Shown piece after piece: positions 21,574 through 35,463 of a stretch of DNA of 64,000 nucleotides. The DNA lies in contig NMRA01000370.1 in assembly GCA_002633005.1 (NCBI GenBank), forward strand, positions 314,229 to 378,228. Direction: 5' to 3'. Source of the DNA: Phoronis australis. Its lineage: Eukaryota; Phoronida; Phoronidae. Position 1 is the stretch's first letter. Every line of letters starts with the position of its first letter. Both the position numbers and the translations under genes were made by a program. A model generated the notes under the pieces. That model saw only the letters and a program-made list of their open reading frames with translations. It did not search any database and had not been told where the DNA came from.

Positions 21574-24500
21574 TTTATTCAAACAGCTGTTCTTCTTCCA
21601 TAAGATCGCGAACACTTCAGCACAAATTACTAAGAATTCCGGTTTTAGTTTGTTATAAAGTTTCTAGAAATGTATTACCAGCAAACTGAATTTCTGAGCT
21701 AAATTTGGTTCAATTAAGTTGTCAACATTTCCTCTGGCTATGTGTGTGTGTGTGTGTCATTGTGTGTGTCATTACTATACTGTTTTCAAGTTGAGGATAG
21801 AGTTTTCTTTGTAACAAAAGTTGGAGTGCCAGAGAAAGAAAATGATGTTTTGTTTTGAAGGTTGTAAGGGGCAAGGTGAGTGTTGGTCAACTACTAGATT
21901 TTGCACCTACCCTGTTCAGTCATTAGCTCTACACAACGATACACTGCAAGTTTGATGATGACGTGATGAGTAGAACTACCGGGGTGGTGTGAAATTTACA
22001 CGCATCAATCCCTCGCTGAATTTTGACGGGAGTCTACATACAGCTATAAATTAAGTCAGCTGGTGGCACTTTGCGAATTTGAGTTGGTATTCACACTGAT
22101 ATTTTCGTGTCATTAAGTTGACTGAATAAGAAAATATAGCACAAAAAGAACAAATCAGTTATTTTTAACCACACTACATATAGTTAAGCCTCTGTTATTT
22201 ACATATGTTCAACAGGTCGCACTCAACTTGAACGGCAGGAATCTAGCCAGTTGCATAAAAAAACGTACCTGCTGGACAAATTACTTGACATCAAATTAGA
22301 TCGACTATGACATGGGTTAGAAATAATATGACATCATAATGTTGCATAATACAGTGAACCTGTACAAGGAGCATGATGCGCTAATTGTGATGATGGGCCT
22401 GACTGTATTCGCCTGCCAAGTTTACCGTATGCAAGAACAAACACTGAACATTGAACGCACGTCAATCATTCAGAGACACCTAATGAGGCCGCATTTGCCA
22501 CTGAAGCTTGAAAGTCAATGAACCAGGCAAAAATTTTGCTGATGAAAAGACCAGAACCATGCTGATTTTGAATTCTCAGCAATTTGCCATGATGCAAAAT
22601 TAAGCACTTCATTTCTGTGGGGATCCAAGGATGGTTTTACAGATGGTTGAGCAGACGCACACCCAGTTTCAAAAAGTCACTCATTTGTGGTGACATAATA
22701 AAAAATTTGACTCTTGAGCTGATCCAAACAAAGGTGGCATGACGGGAGCTCATTTTACGTACACTACACAGTCAGTGATTTTTTTAATGGAATCCAACAA
22801 AATATGAGGATAAATTGAAACAGAATGCTTATACCGCCAAAATAATTATTAGAACAAAATCTCAACAAATAAACCAGTCACCGCCCGCTGTTCAGTGGCA
22901 AACGCATGCAGTGACCCTTGCCGATAACTCCCTCAATTCCGATGGGATCAATGTTAAGTGTTCCCATTGTACCCAAGCGTCAGCATTTCGCTGGTAAATC
23001 CACCTCTTTGCTTCGAAGTTAACTTTCGCTGTTAACTTCGATTCAAGACTGAAGTTAAACGTTGCCATTGACTGACAATAGCGAAGCTTTGAAGCCAGTG
23101 GGAAAGGCCTTTTTAATCATGCAACTGTCCCATTTGGTCTGTGTAAGTAAACACAATGTTAACAAAGGGTTTAAGGTCCTGGCTAAGAGAAAATGAATGA
23201 TTTATTGCCCTCAACAGGTTTTGAATAGCTAAGCCTGGAATGAAATTGTCAAAATTGTAATTTTCCATTTTTCAAACAGGGCTGTTTTCTTTAATGCAAA
23301 CAACAGAAAATTTATCGGAAGTTATTTTATGACATCTGCACAGTACAAACCATGCTTAATAAGAGTAGATTAAAATTCTCATAATCTTTATTTTCGGGGA
23401 GAAATTTGACAAAATGAAATTTCACCAGTCGGCAATATTGTACACTAAATACGTGAAGAAATACCATACATTTTTAATGGTCATTCACGGCAAAAAGCCA
23501 ATGAATTGCTGCTTACGTTAAGCACCTCAAATCCAGGGACTTGGGAATCCCTGTAAATGAACGGTCTATTAAATCAACAAGACGATGACGTTAGAATCTG
23601 TCATGAAGCAGTGATTTGTTTGATCAATCAATCGCTGCTGAACCAATATCAAGACAAGATGTCAGGCTTCCCGTCATGCTGCGTCATTTTGTTGTTTTCC
23701 ATGGATGAAGTAGCCCATTTTTCAAAAGATGACACAAAATCTTATCACTTAAACGGCAAATTATAAAACTAAGAAAAGAATTAGAATAGAAACAGAATTT
23801 TTACCAAAATATCATTTTTGAGTCAAACTGTAACATGACTGTTTACTTGTTTACTTTCTAATTATGGTGCCCTCTTAAGTTTACTAAAAATACTATTTTT
23901 TGAGAAATTATGGTTCATGATCGTTATTTTGAACGACCTTCGGCATTAAGAAATATCAAGTAAATTGTCTACAGAAGTCTCACAAGAACAAAGCTCCACT
24001 CCGCAATAGTCGGATATAACATGCCGCATTATGAGAACCTGCCAGTTTGATGCCCGTATTCAGTGTTTCGCAATTTAATGCTAGCACATTATATTGGAAC
24101 ATTTACACTCTAGTTTATCGAAATGGAATTGCGACTTTTCCTGACAATTTCTAGCTCAGTCTAATTGAAGAAACTATTTTCACATTAGTATAAATTGTTG
24201 GATAGTTTATATCCTTCTGGTCGTTAGTATGGGTAACGCGGTTAATGGTCACTGTGTTATTAATTATAGGGTATGGGCGGGCCAGGCTGACAGTAATCTC
24301 TATAGCCTAGCTGGTGATCCGACATTAATCCTATACTGTTCAGTAATTATACAGTTTTACAAGAGCCTTGTGACCACAGGATTTGCACATAATTGAATCA
24401 AGGATATGTGGGTTGCTGTGGTAACGAGGAAAAGAGCAAAATAAAGCTGAACTTCTTGCACAACTGTATTCACTTTCGCCCTCATAAGCTAATAGCCTTA

Positions 24501-27500
24501 TCTGGAACTAAGCTTTTCTAAGTGGCAACTAACTAAGTGATGTTGTCCCAGGGGATAGTCGATTACATTTTGACAGGGTTGGGGAGAAGGGAAGGAATAT
24601 TGATATCCATCTATTAGAGAATTGATTCAAAAAGGGACAGATTTGTAGGGAGTGTCCATGATAAAGTAATCTTCTCCTGGGGATTTGTTCGAGAAACACC
24701 GTCCTTTTTCGTAGATGTTAATTCCATAAACCTTAACCTTTTTTAGAGATTATTTTGTAGATTTTCACAGTTGGAAATTGAAACTTCCACAAAAGTAGAG
24801 GATTAATCGGAAAAGGCAACCTTTTGTACTTCATTAGGGATTTTGTCTCGAACATAAACTGGGTGCGAGAAACTCACCATTTTGAGTAGCACTAGCCATG
24901 CACCACTTCTGTAGGAGTTACCCCCCACACTTAAAAATGTCGCTGTATGAAATACTGAACACACCAGTCAAACGCACAGCAGTGACAAATAAATTTGAGC
25001 AGTCAGGGTAATTTATAGATTTCAAACAAGTTTTGATGAGGATTTAGTGTGTGGAGAGTTACCACACCCAAATTAGTAGAACGGATTACAGGCTGTTTTA
25101 TCTTGTTTACAACCACATAATAACAAATTTGCTTGACAACAAACACCCTGTATCTATCCTGCTTCAGCCTGCAGAGCATATTCGGCTTCACGTGTCCCTT
25201 TTAGGACTGTATTGACTTATTTGGAAAGTCATGTGACCCAACTAGCCCAATAGGTGTCATAACATTTGAAATTTAAAAAATCGCACAGAGAATACATAAA
25301 AACCGTTTGTATATTATTTTGTTATTAGTCTGCATATGATGAGTTATTCTAAGTATCAAAGAAGCAGTGTAATACAAAGACAAAGTGTTAGTTAGTAGAC
25401 ATTAGTAGGATATAAGCTTTACATGAGCGCTTCACATTTACTATGGACTAAAAAGGACTAAGGTGAGTAGAAGTTCACTGATTGGTCGCCCAGGTCACAA
25501 GTAAAATTTCAGCCTCAAGGCATCCTGACTATTGTTTTCTGTGCAGAGTTCAAAGAAATAAAGTAAGGCATCAGTGAAAATAAATCATCTCATCACTGCA
25601 CTGTTTTTACTTGGACAAACATTTTCATGAGTTCACTGGATATCAAATGGCAACATGATTTCAGCAGGAACCGACACTTAGGATTACCTTTACTGGTTCT
25701 AATAACTTTTCTACCATGACGTCTGTCAACATATATCTTTGTGTAAAAATATATGGTAGACCCAGTTGCCATAAGCCCACAGGCTACAGAAAAAGCTCAA
25801 TGATTTCAGACAGAAATAATTACCCAAATCCTGCCTGTTCCTCATTTTTCACAGGCAACTAACGTTGTTTTCAATGCCTGCAGGTTTTAAAAATATTGTG
25901 TAACATGAACACACAAACAATGAGGGTTAAACGTTACTTCAACCACACTATTAATCATTATTTTATGAAAACAGTGACAAAGTATAATTTTTGTTGTCCG
26001 CCAACATCGTGTTTTCGGTAACTTTCACATATTTCGAAATTGTAACAAAGTTTGAAGAATGAAATATTAGACTATGAGCTCATGTCAACATAGTTGTAGC
26101 TGATATACGCAGGCACACACACCAGGCAGCTGCTCAGTCACTAGGCTCAAAAATTCGGTTGGAAATGCTGTAAATTCCACAGAGGTGAACATAGGGTACT
26201 AAAAACAAACTCAGGGTTTCACAAATTGCAATAGAATGTTTATGTTCAGCCTAAGATAACAACGCACCTGGTTAACTTCCGCAATAACTTAAGGTTATGT
26301 AGGTTATGTGGGAGGTTATCGACAAGACTGTACGTTTAGCTATATATCTAGACAAAACTGTAGAACTTTACTCAGAAAAAGTACACATTTTCTGAAAACA
26401 GAAAGCCTACATAACCTTGAAAGACCATTGCAGAGAATACACTTTTTTGAGACCTTTTTCAGCTATAGACGTTTAATCAAAGTATAGAATTCAACACAGT
26501 AAAAGTATATATTTCTGAAAGCAATCATTTGTATCAAAAAATTGATTAAGTAACTGATGCTAGTGTTTTGCTTTTTGTGAAAGCGTGGACATGACCTTAA
26601 TTGATGGCACATTAACATAAAATCTAAAACCGCAATCATGATGAAATCTTAAAAATGGTGTTACGGTTTTCTAAAATATTTTGTTTTCATTTTGTACAAC
26701 TTTAGATTTTTTTCATGATAGCGCCTCAATCAAATTTGGAACAGTTTCTAAAACGGTTTTGAAGAAGAGTACAAAAAGATAGTATCTGAAAGTTTCATTC
26801 AAGAATAAAACGCATAAGAAAACATAAATTATGCATCGAATGTTCTGAGGGTTGCGCTCTTAATGACAGCGGTATGAGTTAAAGTACTATTGACAAGAGC
26901 AAAAACTTAGGCTAAATATGAATACAGGCTTTAATAAAAGGTATCTGTTTGTACTTTTATCAAGAGATTTAGTTGAATTTGATCAGCTATTTCTGAAATA
27001 TAACGTTTCGAATTTAGTCAAATTTAGACAAATTTATAGAACCCAACATAACCTTACTATCTCTAACCAACAAGCACACACAGAAGGCTATGGTACAATT
27101 TTAAGGATATAAAAAGCATTCATTGAAGCTTAGGCAACAATAACCCGACTAGATCAAAGTTCACATAGGACCTTGGTAATGTTTCTAACCAGTTTACCAG
27201 TCATCCACTCCCCACTGTAACCAATTTGCTTTACCCAAAAAGGGTACCAGTCAGTTGAGTCGACTTTAGCCATTATATGTTAGTGATAATAGTCAGACCT
27301 ATTACATGTAGTAAGACTTAAATTCTTGCAAAGACTCTCTTTATCAGTTTTTTCAACTTTTGTCTGAGTTATCAATTTGTGGACATTCAGTTTCATTTGA
27401 TCCCCTCTTTCTCAGTCAATAGCACTGTTTCAGATCTAGCTCGTGGCAAATAAACGATGATGTAGAAATTCCCACTGGGTTATTTGCTATGATTGCAAGA

Positions 27501-29274
27501 GACATATACAAGTGAAACCTTCTGACCATAAAGATGCCAAGAATTGCCTGCGAGTGCTCTATTGCTCAGGCCAAGGGAAGAGCCTGTGCTTTCTGCGTAG
27601 GGGATTATTTGGTTGAAGGGAAAATTCCCCCACCTCGGTCACCACAAATTCCACATTCCCGACAGTCACTATCCTTCAATGTCAATGCCTAGAGTAGCCA
27701 AAACAGATATTTTGCAGAGTGGAATATTTTATCATTGGAATGGAATTTTTAGGCCCAATGATGGAAATTTTGCATGATCAAGGCATCGAGGGGTCTACCT
27801 GCTCACTACACCTGAATTACTAAAAACCCAAGTAGTCTAACTCATCGCTAGTGTTGAGACAAAGAGGTTCTGCATATCCTTAATACCTGAGCCAGGGCTG
27901 CTGTCAACGACAAGCACTATGGCACCACCCAACAGCACCATGCACCAACTGGCCCTACATTATTGCTGCCAGCTTTAATGTCCCGTCCCTCCTATCAGTT
28001 TCTCTCCTGTAAACCCCATCACCAGTCTAAGTTTCAAAATGTGACATAACGCCAATGTCTAAGGCTTTATGTATAAAGGGCCTGTCTTGTATTACTTGTA
28101 CTTTATGGTCACCATTAGTTATAGTTAGGATTATAATTCTTATTATAATCATTACACATTTACATAACAATCATTTCCTCTTACACAGTAAACAGTAACA
28201 ATACAGAAGATGCCTGATAAAATCCTATCTGTAGCACACCCCTGAGAAAGAGCGCGTCGCTCGATACGTGGGGATATTTTAATAAATTTTAGTATCGACG
28301 CTCGTCATGTTAGTTTTACTAGTTTTACTATTTGATAAAATCCTACCATGAAATGCGCGGAAATTATGAATGAAGTCTCAAATTTTTCAATTTAACGTTA
28401 TTATCACCCCAAACTGTCATCAGGTGGGAAAATAATAAGAACAGTAAAACATAACCTGAACTCCGAAGGCGACTTGAGTCCACACATTCTAATTGTTCAA
28501 CAGAAAAAAAAACTGGTCAGCCATGTTGACCCCCACTTCATTTTCCTAATCTGGCATTTGGTTAAAAGAAAAACCCACATGCCACTTTCGGACAATGTGC
28601 AAGAGGCTGATGTTCATTTTACAGTGAAAATTAAGGCAAAAAGAACTACCTTGTCAACCACTTATCTTTTGGTTTTAGATGGAGGTAGCAGTTTAATTCA
28701 CACATGACAAGAATCCTACCTTGACACCCAAATAGGTCGAGATTGGGTAAATCGACCAGTTTGCCAACCTCAGGAATTGTTGGCTTGGATCAAAGACCTG
28801 GTGCTGTTGTGGTTAAATAAATTGCCTCAAGCTTCTGATGTTATTGTTCTTAGATAATCAGACCCACCATAAACAACCGCGGAAGACAATGTTTTTCTTA
28901 ATTTTTTATTTGAAAGTTTTTAAATAGCATTTTTGAATCATTCATGAAATGCAGACGTTGTTTGGTTTTTAAATTTTTAAAATAGGACAAGAAATGTGAC
29001 TTTCAGCCTGTTGCCCAGAGCTCACCCATTGTTCTGTGCCTCAATCCATGGGTTTGCAACATAATGGGCCAATTACCAAACCAGCAGGGGACGTAGGATT
29101 TTGAGGTAGGCCAAGTGTCATTGTTCAATTCTTGGCATGTATAAAACTCCAGGCTCTACAAATCACAAAAGTAATATTGTTCATGTTTCAGACAACACTT
29201 TACATTGTCACAAGATGGGAGACATAAAAACAAATTTTCAAATGAAAGTATCTGGCTACTAGCTCTCCAAATGG
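21574..29274. other. Long spacer with scattered repeats, no gene seen
   Basis: Contents I can name: a short (TG)n tract with an interruption (21739-21775); a segment rich in GAAGTTAAC/TTAACTTCG motifs in both orientations (about 22990-23060); a copy of the TTTCCATTTTTCAAA family (about 23225-23465); a copy of the 'aaatctcaaaa' family (about 26640-26790); and the diverged partner (28705-29005) of the repeat near 4.6 kb. None of the open frames of 60-77 codons has a recognisable domain. Confidence 0.4.
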
Positions 29275-29500
29275 CATGGGTGTGTCCGTGTTGAGGTCTT
29301 AACCTCACAAGCACAGCCATGGGTGTGTCCATTTTGAGGTCTTAACCTCACAAGCACTGCCCCATGGGTGTGTCCATGTTGAGGTCTTAACCTCCCAAGC
29401 ACTGTCCCATGGGTGTGTCCATGTTGAGGTCTTAACCTCCCAAGCACTGTCCCATCCAGGGTGTGTCCGTGTTGAGGGCATAACCTCCAAGCACTGCCCC
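29275..29500 (-). repeat. 45-bp minisatellite, five units, open in two minus-strand frames
   Basis: Units begin at 29275, 29318, 29363, 29408 and 29453 (43-45 bp each), of the form CATGGGTGTGTCCATGTTGA, then GGTCTTAACCTC, then a CAAGCACTG block. Most units are 45 bp, divisible by three, so two minus-strand frames stay open and one encodes a 15-residue repeat, PQHGHTHGTVLGRLR. I regard this as a by-product of the period and not a proven protein. Confidence 0.85.
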
Positions 29501-30095
29501 AAATGTTGATTTTTAGCTTCGTTTGATGCAAGATTAGGCTGGTACATATTTTAGAAAATTCCAGATAAATCAGTGCATGGCAATCGCCTGCCTCGCCCCC
29601 GGTATATATTTTGGACGTGTTGATTACTATGAACAAATCGTTAATAAAAGGTTGTGCAATAAAAAGCTAAGGTTTGCTGCGACTAAGATACAACTGACAG
29701 ATGTGTTGAGAAGCTCTTTTGATTAAAAACCACTACTTGAAAAGGTTCTTAAAAATAAGAACAAAACGCAGACATATTTATTGATCGAGCTCTTTACAGT
29801 ATTGATAATCCAGTCAATGAGGTAACTAGCCCAGAGGTATAAGAGACAAATCTAATAAGACAAATAGCCTGAAGTCAAGTACTTCATTTCACACAATGGT
29901 CGGCAACTGACAGTGACACCTGTATTCCAATAAAAGAAACTTTTGTCTTAATATTCACCCATTAAAGGAGCATGCCACCCAAAAAAAGCTACCGTATTCG
30001 CCGTAATAACCGCCCATGCCCCTATAAGCGTGAGATACAGACAGGAGAACCTAGGTCTGTGTTGTTTAGACTTGTGATTTTTTGATTTCTAAACA

Positions 30096-31352
30096 CAAAA
30101 CGCTTGCCTCCTGGCCAGTGGCTCCGGGCGCCCAAATAGGCAGGATTGACTCGATCCCGGCCAGTGGCTCAGAAACTGATCAGACATCAGGAACATAAAC
30201 CAGCCAAAGTTCAGTGGAAACTAAACTTCCAGTCAGGAAAATACTATACGTATTCGCCGTAATAACCGCCCATGCCCCTATAAGCGCCCCCCCCACGCGT
30301 TTTCAGACTTTGCTGAAATAAGCGCCCAGTCCATGAACGTGTACATGCGAACAATTACGTACCTACAGTCCTAAAACTCGGCTACAGTAACGTCTTCAAT
30401 TTATCAATAAATTTTTGCACGGGTCTTCTAGACCACCGACCAGCAGCACTGCTACGTTTGTATTTAGCTGTGACTTTACACTTCAAAGTAACGCAGCGCT
30501 TCAAAAAGAACGCAACAGTGTTGCTACGTTCTCGCGACGACCGTGCCCCACTATGGTCTGACCTTTCAGTAGACACATCGACTGTCTCATGAATAAAAAA
30601 ACTCGGTGTTAAACGCACGTGGCCAGGAGGCGCGCGCGCTACATACATGAACCTGTCATCAAAGACATTAGTCGGGAACTTTCCATTCATGAAACGGGTA
30701 GCATAGCATCGATAAGAAATGAATATTGGCACTAATTTTCAACAATTTCTAATACTATAAAACATGTTTGCGTTATTTTTGAGATGGTTTGTTTGATTTA
30801 CCATAATTGGTGTTTTTACGCCGAATCCGAAAAAATGACAACTGACAGTGAATGCTTACACACCCTTACACCGAAAAATAACTGTCAGATAGTTACGTAC
30901 GCATCCAGCTACACGGCGACTAATATGGGCCTTACCGAGACAAATGTCGAAAGTTTTTAGCACAAGACCGGCAAGTGCTGAATGAAACACGCTCTGGTTT
31001 AGGCCTACTGCAAATTTCTTTAGACACATCTATAAGTTAGATTGCGTGGCTCTGGCCAAAAGACGGTCTCTGCTTTGGCAAATGAACTCTGGTGACACGC
31101 ACGCGCTCGCTTACTCGCAGACGAACTTCAAAACAAACGTCACGTGACAGCAACATGTGTGTTCGTCCAGACATTTTTCTCACCGTGTTGCCGATCATNA
31201 AACGCTTGCCTCCTGGCCAGTGGCTCCGGGCGCCCGAATAGGCAGGATTGACTCGATCCCGGCCAGTAGCTCAGAAACTGATCAGACATCATGAACATAA
31301 ACCAGCCAAAGTTCAGTGGAAACTAAACTTCCAGTCAGGAAAATACTATACT
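30096..31352 (+). repeat. 153-bp direct duplication around a single-N gap
   Basis: 30096-30248 and 31200-31352 are near-identical (AAACGCTTGCCTCCTGGCCA at the start, AAAATACTATA at the end). The second copy begins immediately after N31199. In addition, GTATTCGCCGTAATAACCGC and its next 17 bases occur at 29995 and again at 30250. The pattern fits two alleles laid end to end by the assembler rather than a genuine duplication. Confidence 0.65.
30382..30732 (-). CDS. Unidentified 116-codon open frame in the TTAA element
   Basis: The frame is basic, with an Arg/Ser-rich middle and a Lys-rich end (AAGRWSRRPVQKFIDKLKTL). It lies in a CpG-richer part of the element than its surroundings. I recognise no transposase motif and see no clear start context, so it may be chance, or a remnant of the element's own gene. 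Confidence 0.2.
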   Translation of the reverse strand: MPIFISYRCYATRFMNGKFPTNVFDDRFMYVARAPPGHVRLTPSFFIHETVDVSTERSDHSGARSSRERSNTVAFFLKRCVTLKCKVTAKYKRSSAAGRWSRRPVQKFIDKLKTLL

Positions 31353-31757
31353 ATTGAGCCAAAGTAATGTGCACGTGATTATGTTGGTGAATTAGCCACG
31401 AAACTGCAAATCTACTTACTCGTCGGGGGCCGCGAATTCAAGTTCCGCTTTGGCCACAGCACCGTCAGGGCAGAAGTTGTACATTGACAATCATTACTTC
31501 AGTAATGTAAATGTAAATAAAGATTCCCCTAACATCTGGCCGTGGGATGGAAATTGAGTTGTTTCACAACAGTTTCTGCCAGCAAACACTAAATTAGCAT
31601 GAGCTCACATGGCCTCGGTTTTATTGCACCTAAAGCCAGTAAGGCAGTGGTGATTTATTCATTGCTGGCTTCTCAAATCATTTGCACTCACGAACACTCC
31701 AAAGGCATTACAAATTGCATCTAATGAGACAGACTTTGTTTCAGTTTTATATAAGTA

Positions 31758-32063
31758 TTGGTTAGGGTGAGAATAATTCATTTTGAAACAGAACGCTCGC
31801 AGGAACGCCAACATGGCAACTCGCAATCCCGACTCATCAGTCCCGACTTTGCAGGTGGATCGTTAGGTTTTACAGGCTATCAATTCGAACAGGAATACAG
31901 TGATGAAGAAATACTAGAGAGGCGCCGTGAACAAGCTCAGACGACGGAAGGTATGGAGTTATTTGATAAGTCGGCATTTGTGATTGAGGCACTGTCGACG
32001 TCTGCAGGCCACAGACACGGAGATGTTTCATGGCCTCATACACTTCATTCTTCACTACCATGA
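31758..32063 (+). pseudogene. Possible fragment of a P2X7-like/transposon-associated protein
   Basis: The stretch GYQFEQEYSDEEILERRREQ (about 31878-31937) resembles the acidic 'PYxFEPEYTDEE' leader found in many invertebrate proteins annotated as P2X7-like. That resemblance is from recall and is short. The downstream frame has none of the Cys-rich motif expected to follow. In another frame an ATG (31813) reads MATRNPDSSVPTLQ before a GT. It is inside the TTAA element, so a captured or element-borne remnant is likely. Confidence 0.25.
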
Positions 32064-32332
32064 GCCACTTCCTAAGCATTTCGGACTCTCGAGGAAGTAA
32101 AAAAATAACTATATACCCGCTTTCCCCGCAGCTGCTTAGTTCGGACAAGCGGGAAAGATGCACCGCATCATAGTGGCATTCACTCTGCATATGAACCACT
32201 GACGTCGCTAGCGTCGTTTCTCACCTTCCCCACAGGTTAACGCGACACCTCTTGGCAAGGTAAGGTCGACCACAAAAGACCAATTAAGACGGCAAAAAAA
32301 GATTAATTAAATCGGGTGGCATTCTCCTTTAA

Positions 32333-35018
32333 GAACACAGAATAAGTTTTGTGTATGAGAGTATAATACAAAAACAGGAGCCTATTGCAAGTTACTGTCC
32401 TTTATACACATATTTTTGTTTTTTCATATCCATTTTTTTCAGTTTCTAAAAATTGAATTTTGGTTACAAATTCCGTTCTGTGTTCTACTACCAACAGGTC
32501 ATTTTCTCACGAACACAACCGCCATACTTCATGAAGATGATGCTAGGAGTTTATGAGATGAAGCAGCAGACGCTGAAGGGATCTCAGACGGATGCCACAG
32601 CAGAAAGTGCATCCTTATAACAAGACCTTCAAAGACATTAGATGCTCATGGGTTAGATGTACTATTTTATGAACAAAGAGACCACCTTAAAGTATTGCAT
32701 TCTCTCTTAATTAATGCCCTGCAAGACTGAAACAGATATCCATCTTACATGATGTTGAAGCAGGAATCGTAAGACTACAACTATCAATTTCCGGTTCTGA
32801 AAGGTACATCTTATATACATCTATCTGTACGTATAGCTATATATGCAAAATTGGCTAAATACATGAAACTTGTCAGGGTTACAATCTTTATTCCATTCCA
32901 TTCGTATCCTCGCAACAAAGTCTGACATTCAACGAAACATTGGTAAAGTAACTGACCAAGAGACATGGTGAAACGGCACACCACATTTGAAACATTCACC
33001 CGTCAATAAATTGTGGAAAACATTAGTCAATTCCACACATAGAGCACGATGTGCTGCCATTGAAAGTATTGGAGTCCCTTTTGATTGCATTCGAGAAGCC
33101 TGTTTTGAATGAGCAGCAAACAAGGTCAAGTCGCACGCTACACTTGTTTGCATGACTTTCCTATTACTCCTCCATTTGCCATTTTATGCAGTACTTCACA
33201 CCTGCCGTCTCTCACTGTGTAACTTTTGCTATGTGGTGGTAGTACTGCGTCATTCTATTTCCCCTTGAGCATAAAACAGGAATGTTTGGAGATATTGTGT
33301 GTCTTTTAATCATGTCTCTTGGGTCAGGTACTTTACCAATGTTCTGTAGAATGTCGAACTTTGTTCCGTGGAATAAAGATAGTCAGCAACGACAAGTGCC
33401 ATGTGTCTTTAACAAATTCTGCATGACGGAAAGCATGCTACCCAAGTACAGCAAATTCAAGACACATAAATACTATAGATAAATATAAAGATATACATTC
33501 TACTTATTAAAAAAGACTTGTACCAGTCGTTGAATTAGTATGCAAAACTAATTTGTCAAATTCTGAGCATTCCCTTTCCGGCCGAGCTTAGAGCAGTAAC
33601 TCTTGCCCTATTTACCTCAGGTCATTATGTGCACAGTTTAGAGTAATTTTCCATTTATTTCGTACACTCACCTATTTCACACGCTCAAAATTATTTGGGA
33701 AATAATATTTTGTCCCCCACTTATTTTGCACATAAAAGGCTATTTGGTGGGAATTTGCTGCCTCACATAATTCGCACGAAGTCAGTTTTGTCCTTTGGAA
33801 AATATGGAGACAAAGCCCTGTCATTAATCCTAGTAATACACACCTTTTTAACTGTGTTAATAAGGTCTGAGCACTGTATATTCACCACTTAATTCATCAA
33901 ATCATTTATGATATCTCATGCTGTTGTGAACATGAGGAGATAGGGATTATCCAGATGAGTATCCCATGAATCTTGCTACAAACTGTGTTTCATCAACAAC
34001 AGGGTTAGGAGCAGGACAACGTAGCTTTATTACTGTCAATGAGACCAAATTAGGGACCCACAGGGCACATTTCGTTACCTTCGCCCATCAGGGAAGTTGG
34101 CAATGCTTGATTACTTAGTTCATTTTGCACACCCCTGCATTACAAAGTACGTATTAGCTTATTTTTTTAAAGATAACTGTACTCCTCCTGAAAGCGAACG
34201 TTATGTCCATGTTGTAATTCCAACTCAGTTGAAGATGAGGTGCTTTTTATATTTGCTTTCCAAAAGACCTGCTCAGCAGAAACGCACACCAGTTAAACAT
34301 TTAACAAATATCCAAATAGTACACAATTTCACTTTCCTGACATGCTTCGAGGTGCTGGTTCTTGTACCTTTAAGAATACGGAGTGCATTAGTCAAAACAA
34401 GTCAGGAAAATGTTGTGTACTATTTGCTATTTATTATAGTTAATTGTTCAATATACTATTCACTTGAGGTAAATTTATTTCTTTATATCTCTCCATGTGT
34501 CAGTTTTTTTACTATAACAGCATAGAAACATTAAAACGATTAGTTTCCACATTTCCCTTGACAATTTGCCAACTTTGATAAGTTAACATACCAGTATAGA
34601 TACTTGATTTGGTAATCACCATTATGTCTCATTTTCAAGTGACAAATAAGCTCAATCCAGGCCAAGTACATTTTGTTATTACAATTCATATGTTGTTGAC
34701 ATCATACACTGAAAAACAACCTACTTGTCACTGTAATAAATAAGCACAATTAATTCCTGATACTATCATATATACACACTTATTAGTTACAACAATTCCT
34801 GGGCTCGTTTTACCAAACAGGTTGTAAGCTAAGATGGTCACAGATAGGTTATTGCGAATAGCGTACTTTTGCAAGAGCGAAACATTACTATTGACGTAAA
34901 CCACGACTGTAGTCCACACTCGGGTTTCATGCCCACCATCATAAATCACATTAATAAACTGTTTGCAAATAAAATTGCAAGATACCCCAGAGTACTAACT
35001 GTTACGTGACACATGGTC
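32333..35018. other. Spacer, no gene seen
   Basis: About 32510-32630 has a weak resemblance to the end of the CTCF-motif repeat (CGAACACAACCGCC, then a 'gagatgaagcagcagac' and 'cagacggatg' phrase). The 142-codon plus-strand frame at 34097-34525 is AT-rich and has no recognisable domain or splice context. Confidence 0.35.
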
Positions 35019-35463
35019 CAGTGCCCGGTTGCATGAAACAGTCCAAAATAGGGACTGAACTATACGTTCCCTAAATCTACTGCGCATTTTTGGACTTGCG
35101 GAAACACCGATTGCACTTTCTTTTATTGTTTTAGTTTCATTACCAAGTAAACTTTTGACTTTGATACAAAGCGGGAGTAAACTCTACGTTTAATTGTCAA
35201 TATTATCGAAAATAATTAGGAATCTTTTCATGCAACATCCCCAATTTAAGGACTGAGTCCCTATTTATTTTCAATGAACTCTGGGCTCAGTTTTTAGTAA
35301 TATTATTAGAAAATGTCATAAATCAAAGAGAAGCTCATAATAAAGGTGAAATGATAAGAAAAATATTGCATCTGTGAGTCCATAAAGATACAATATGCAA
35401 AAAAGACTTAGGGAGTCCTTAGTTGAGTCCCTATTTGGGACTGTTTCACGCAACCGGCCACTG
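35019..35463. mobile_element. 445-bp MITE with inverted ends of about 40 bp
   Basis: The left end CAGTGCCCGGTTGCATGAAA continues to CAGTCCAAAATAGGGACTGA. The right end is the inverse: CAGTCCCTATTTGGGACTG motifs are followed by TTTCACGCAACCGGCCACTG. Short copies of GGGACT/AGTCCC recur inside both ends. It has no coding content, and I found no convincing target duplication. Confidence 0.75.

Larger units (their letters stand above)
29962..32332. mobile_element. 2.37-kb DNA element with 19-bp inverted ends and TTAA flanks
   Basis: The left end TTAAAGGAGCATGCCACCC (29962-29980) is inverted, with one mismatch, at 32314-32332 (GGGTGGCATTCTCCTTTAA). If TTAA is the target duplication, piggyBac-like mobilisation is possible; a TA-target family is the alternative. 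No transposase was recognised, so it is non-autonomous or decayed. The interior is more GC-rich than the flanks and holds an internal duplication around the gap at 31199, plus open frames at 30382-30732 and 31758-32063. Confidence 0.6.

Noticed and set aside
21739-21775. (TG)n tract as a possible Z-DNA or regulatory element
   Set aside because: Short, interrupted microsatellite; no supporting context.
29259-29636. 125-codon minus-strand protein
   Set aside because: Open because the minisatellite period is a multiple of three; no start context or homology.
34097-34525. 142-codon plus-strand open frame
   Set aside because: AT-rich, hydrophobic by composition, no domain, no splice context; likely chance.
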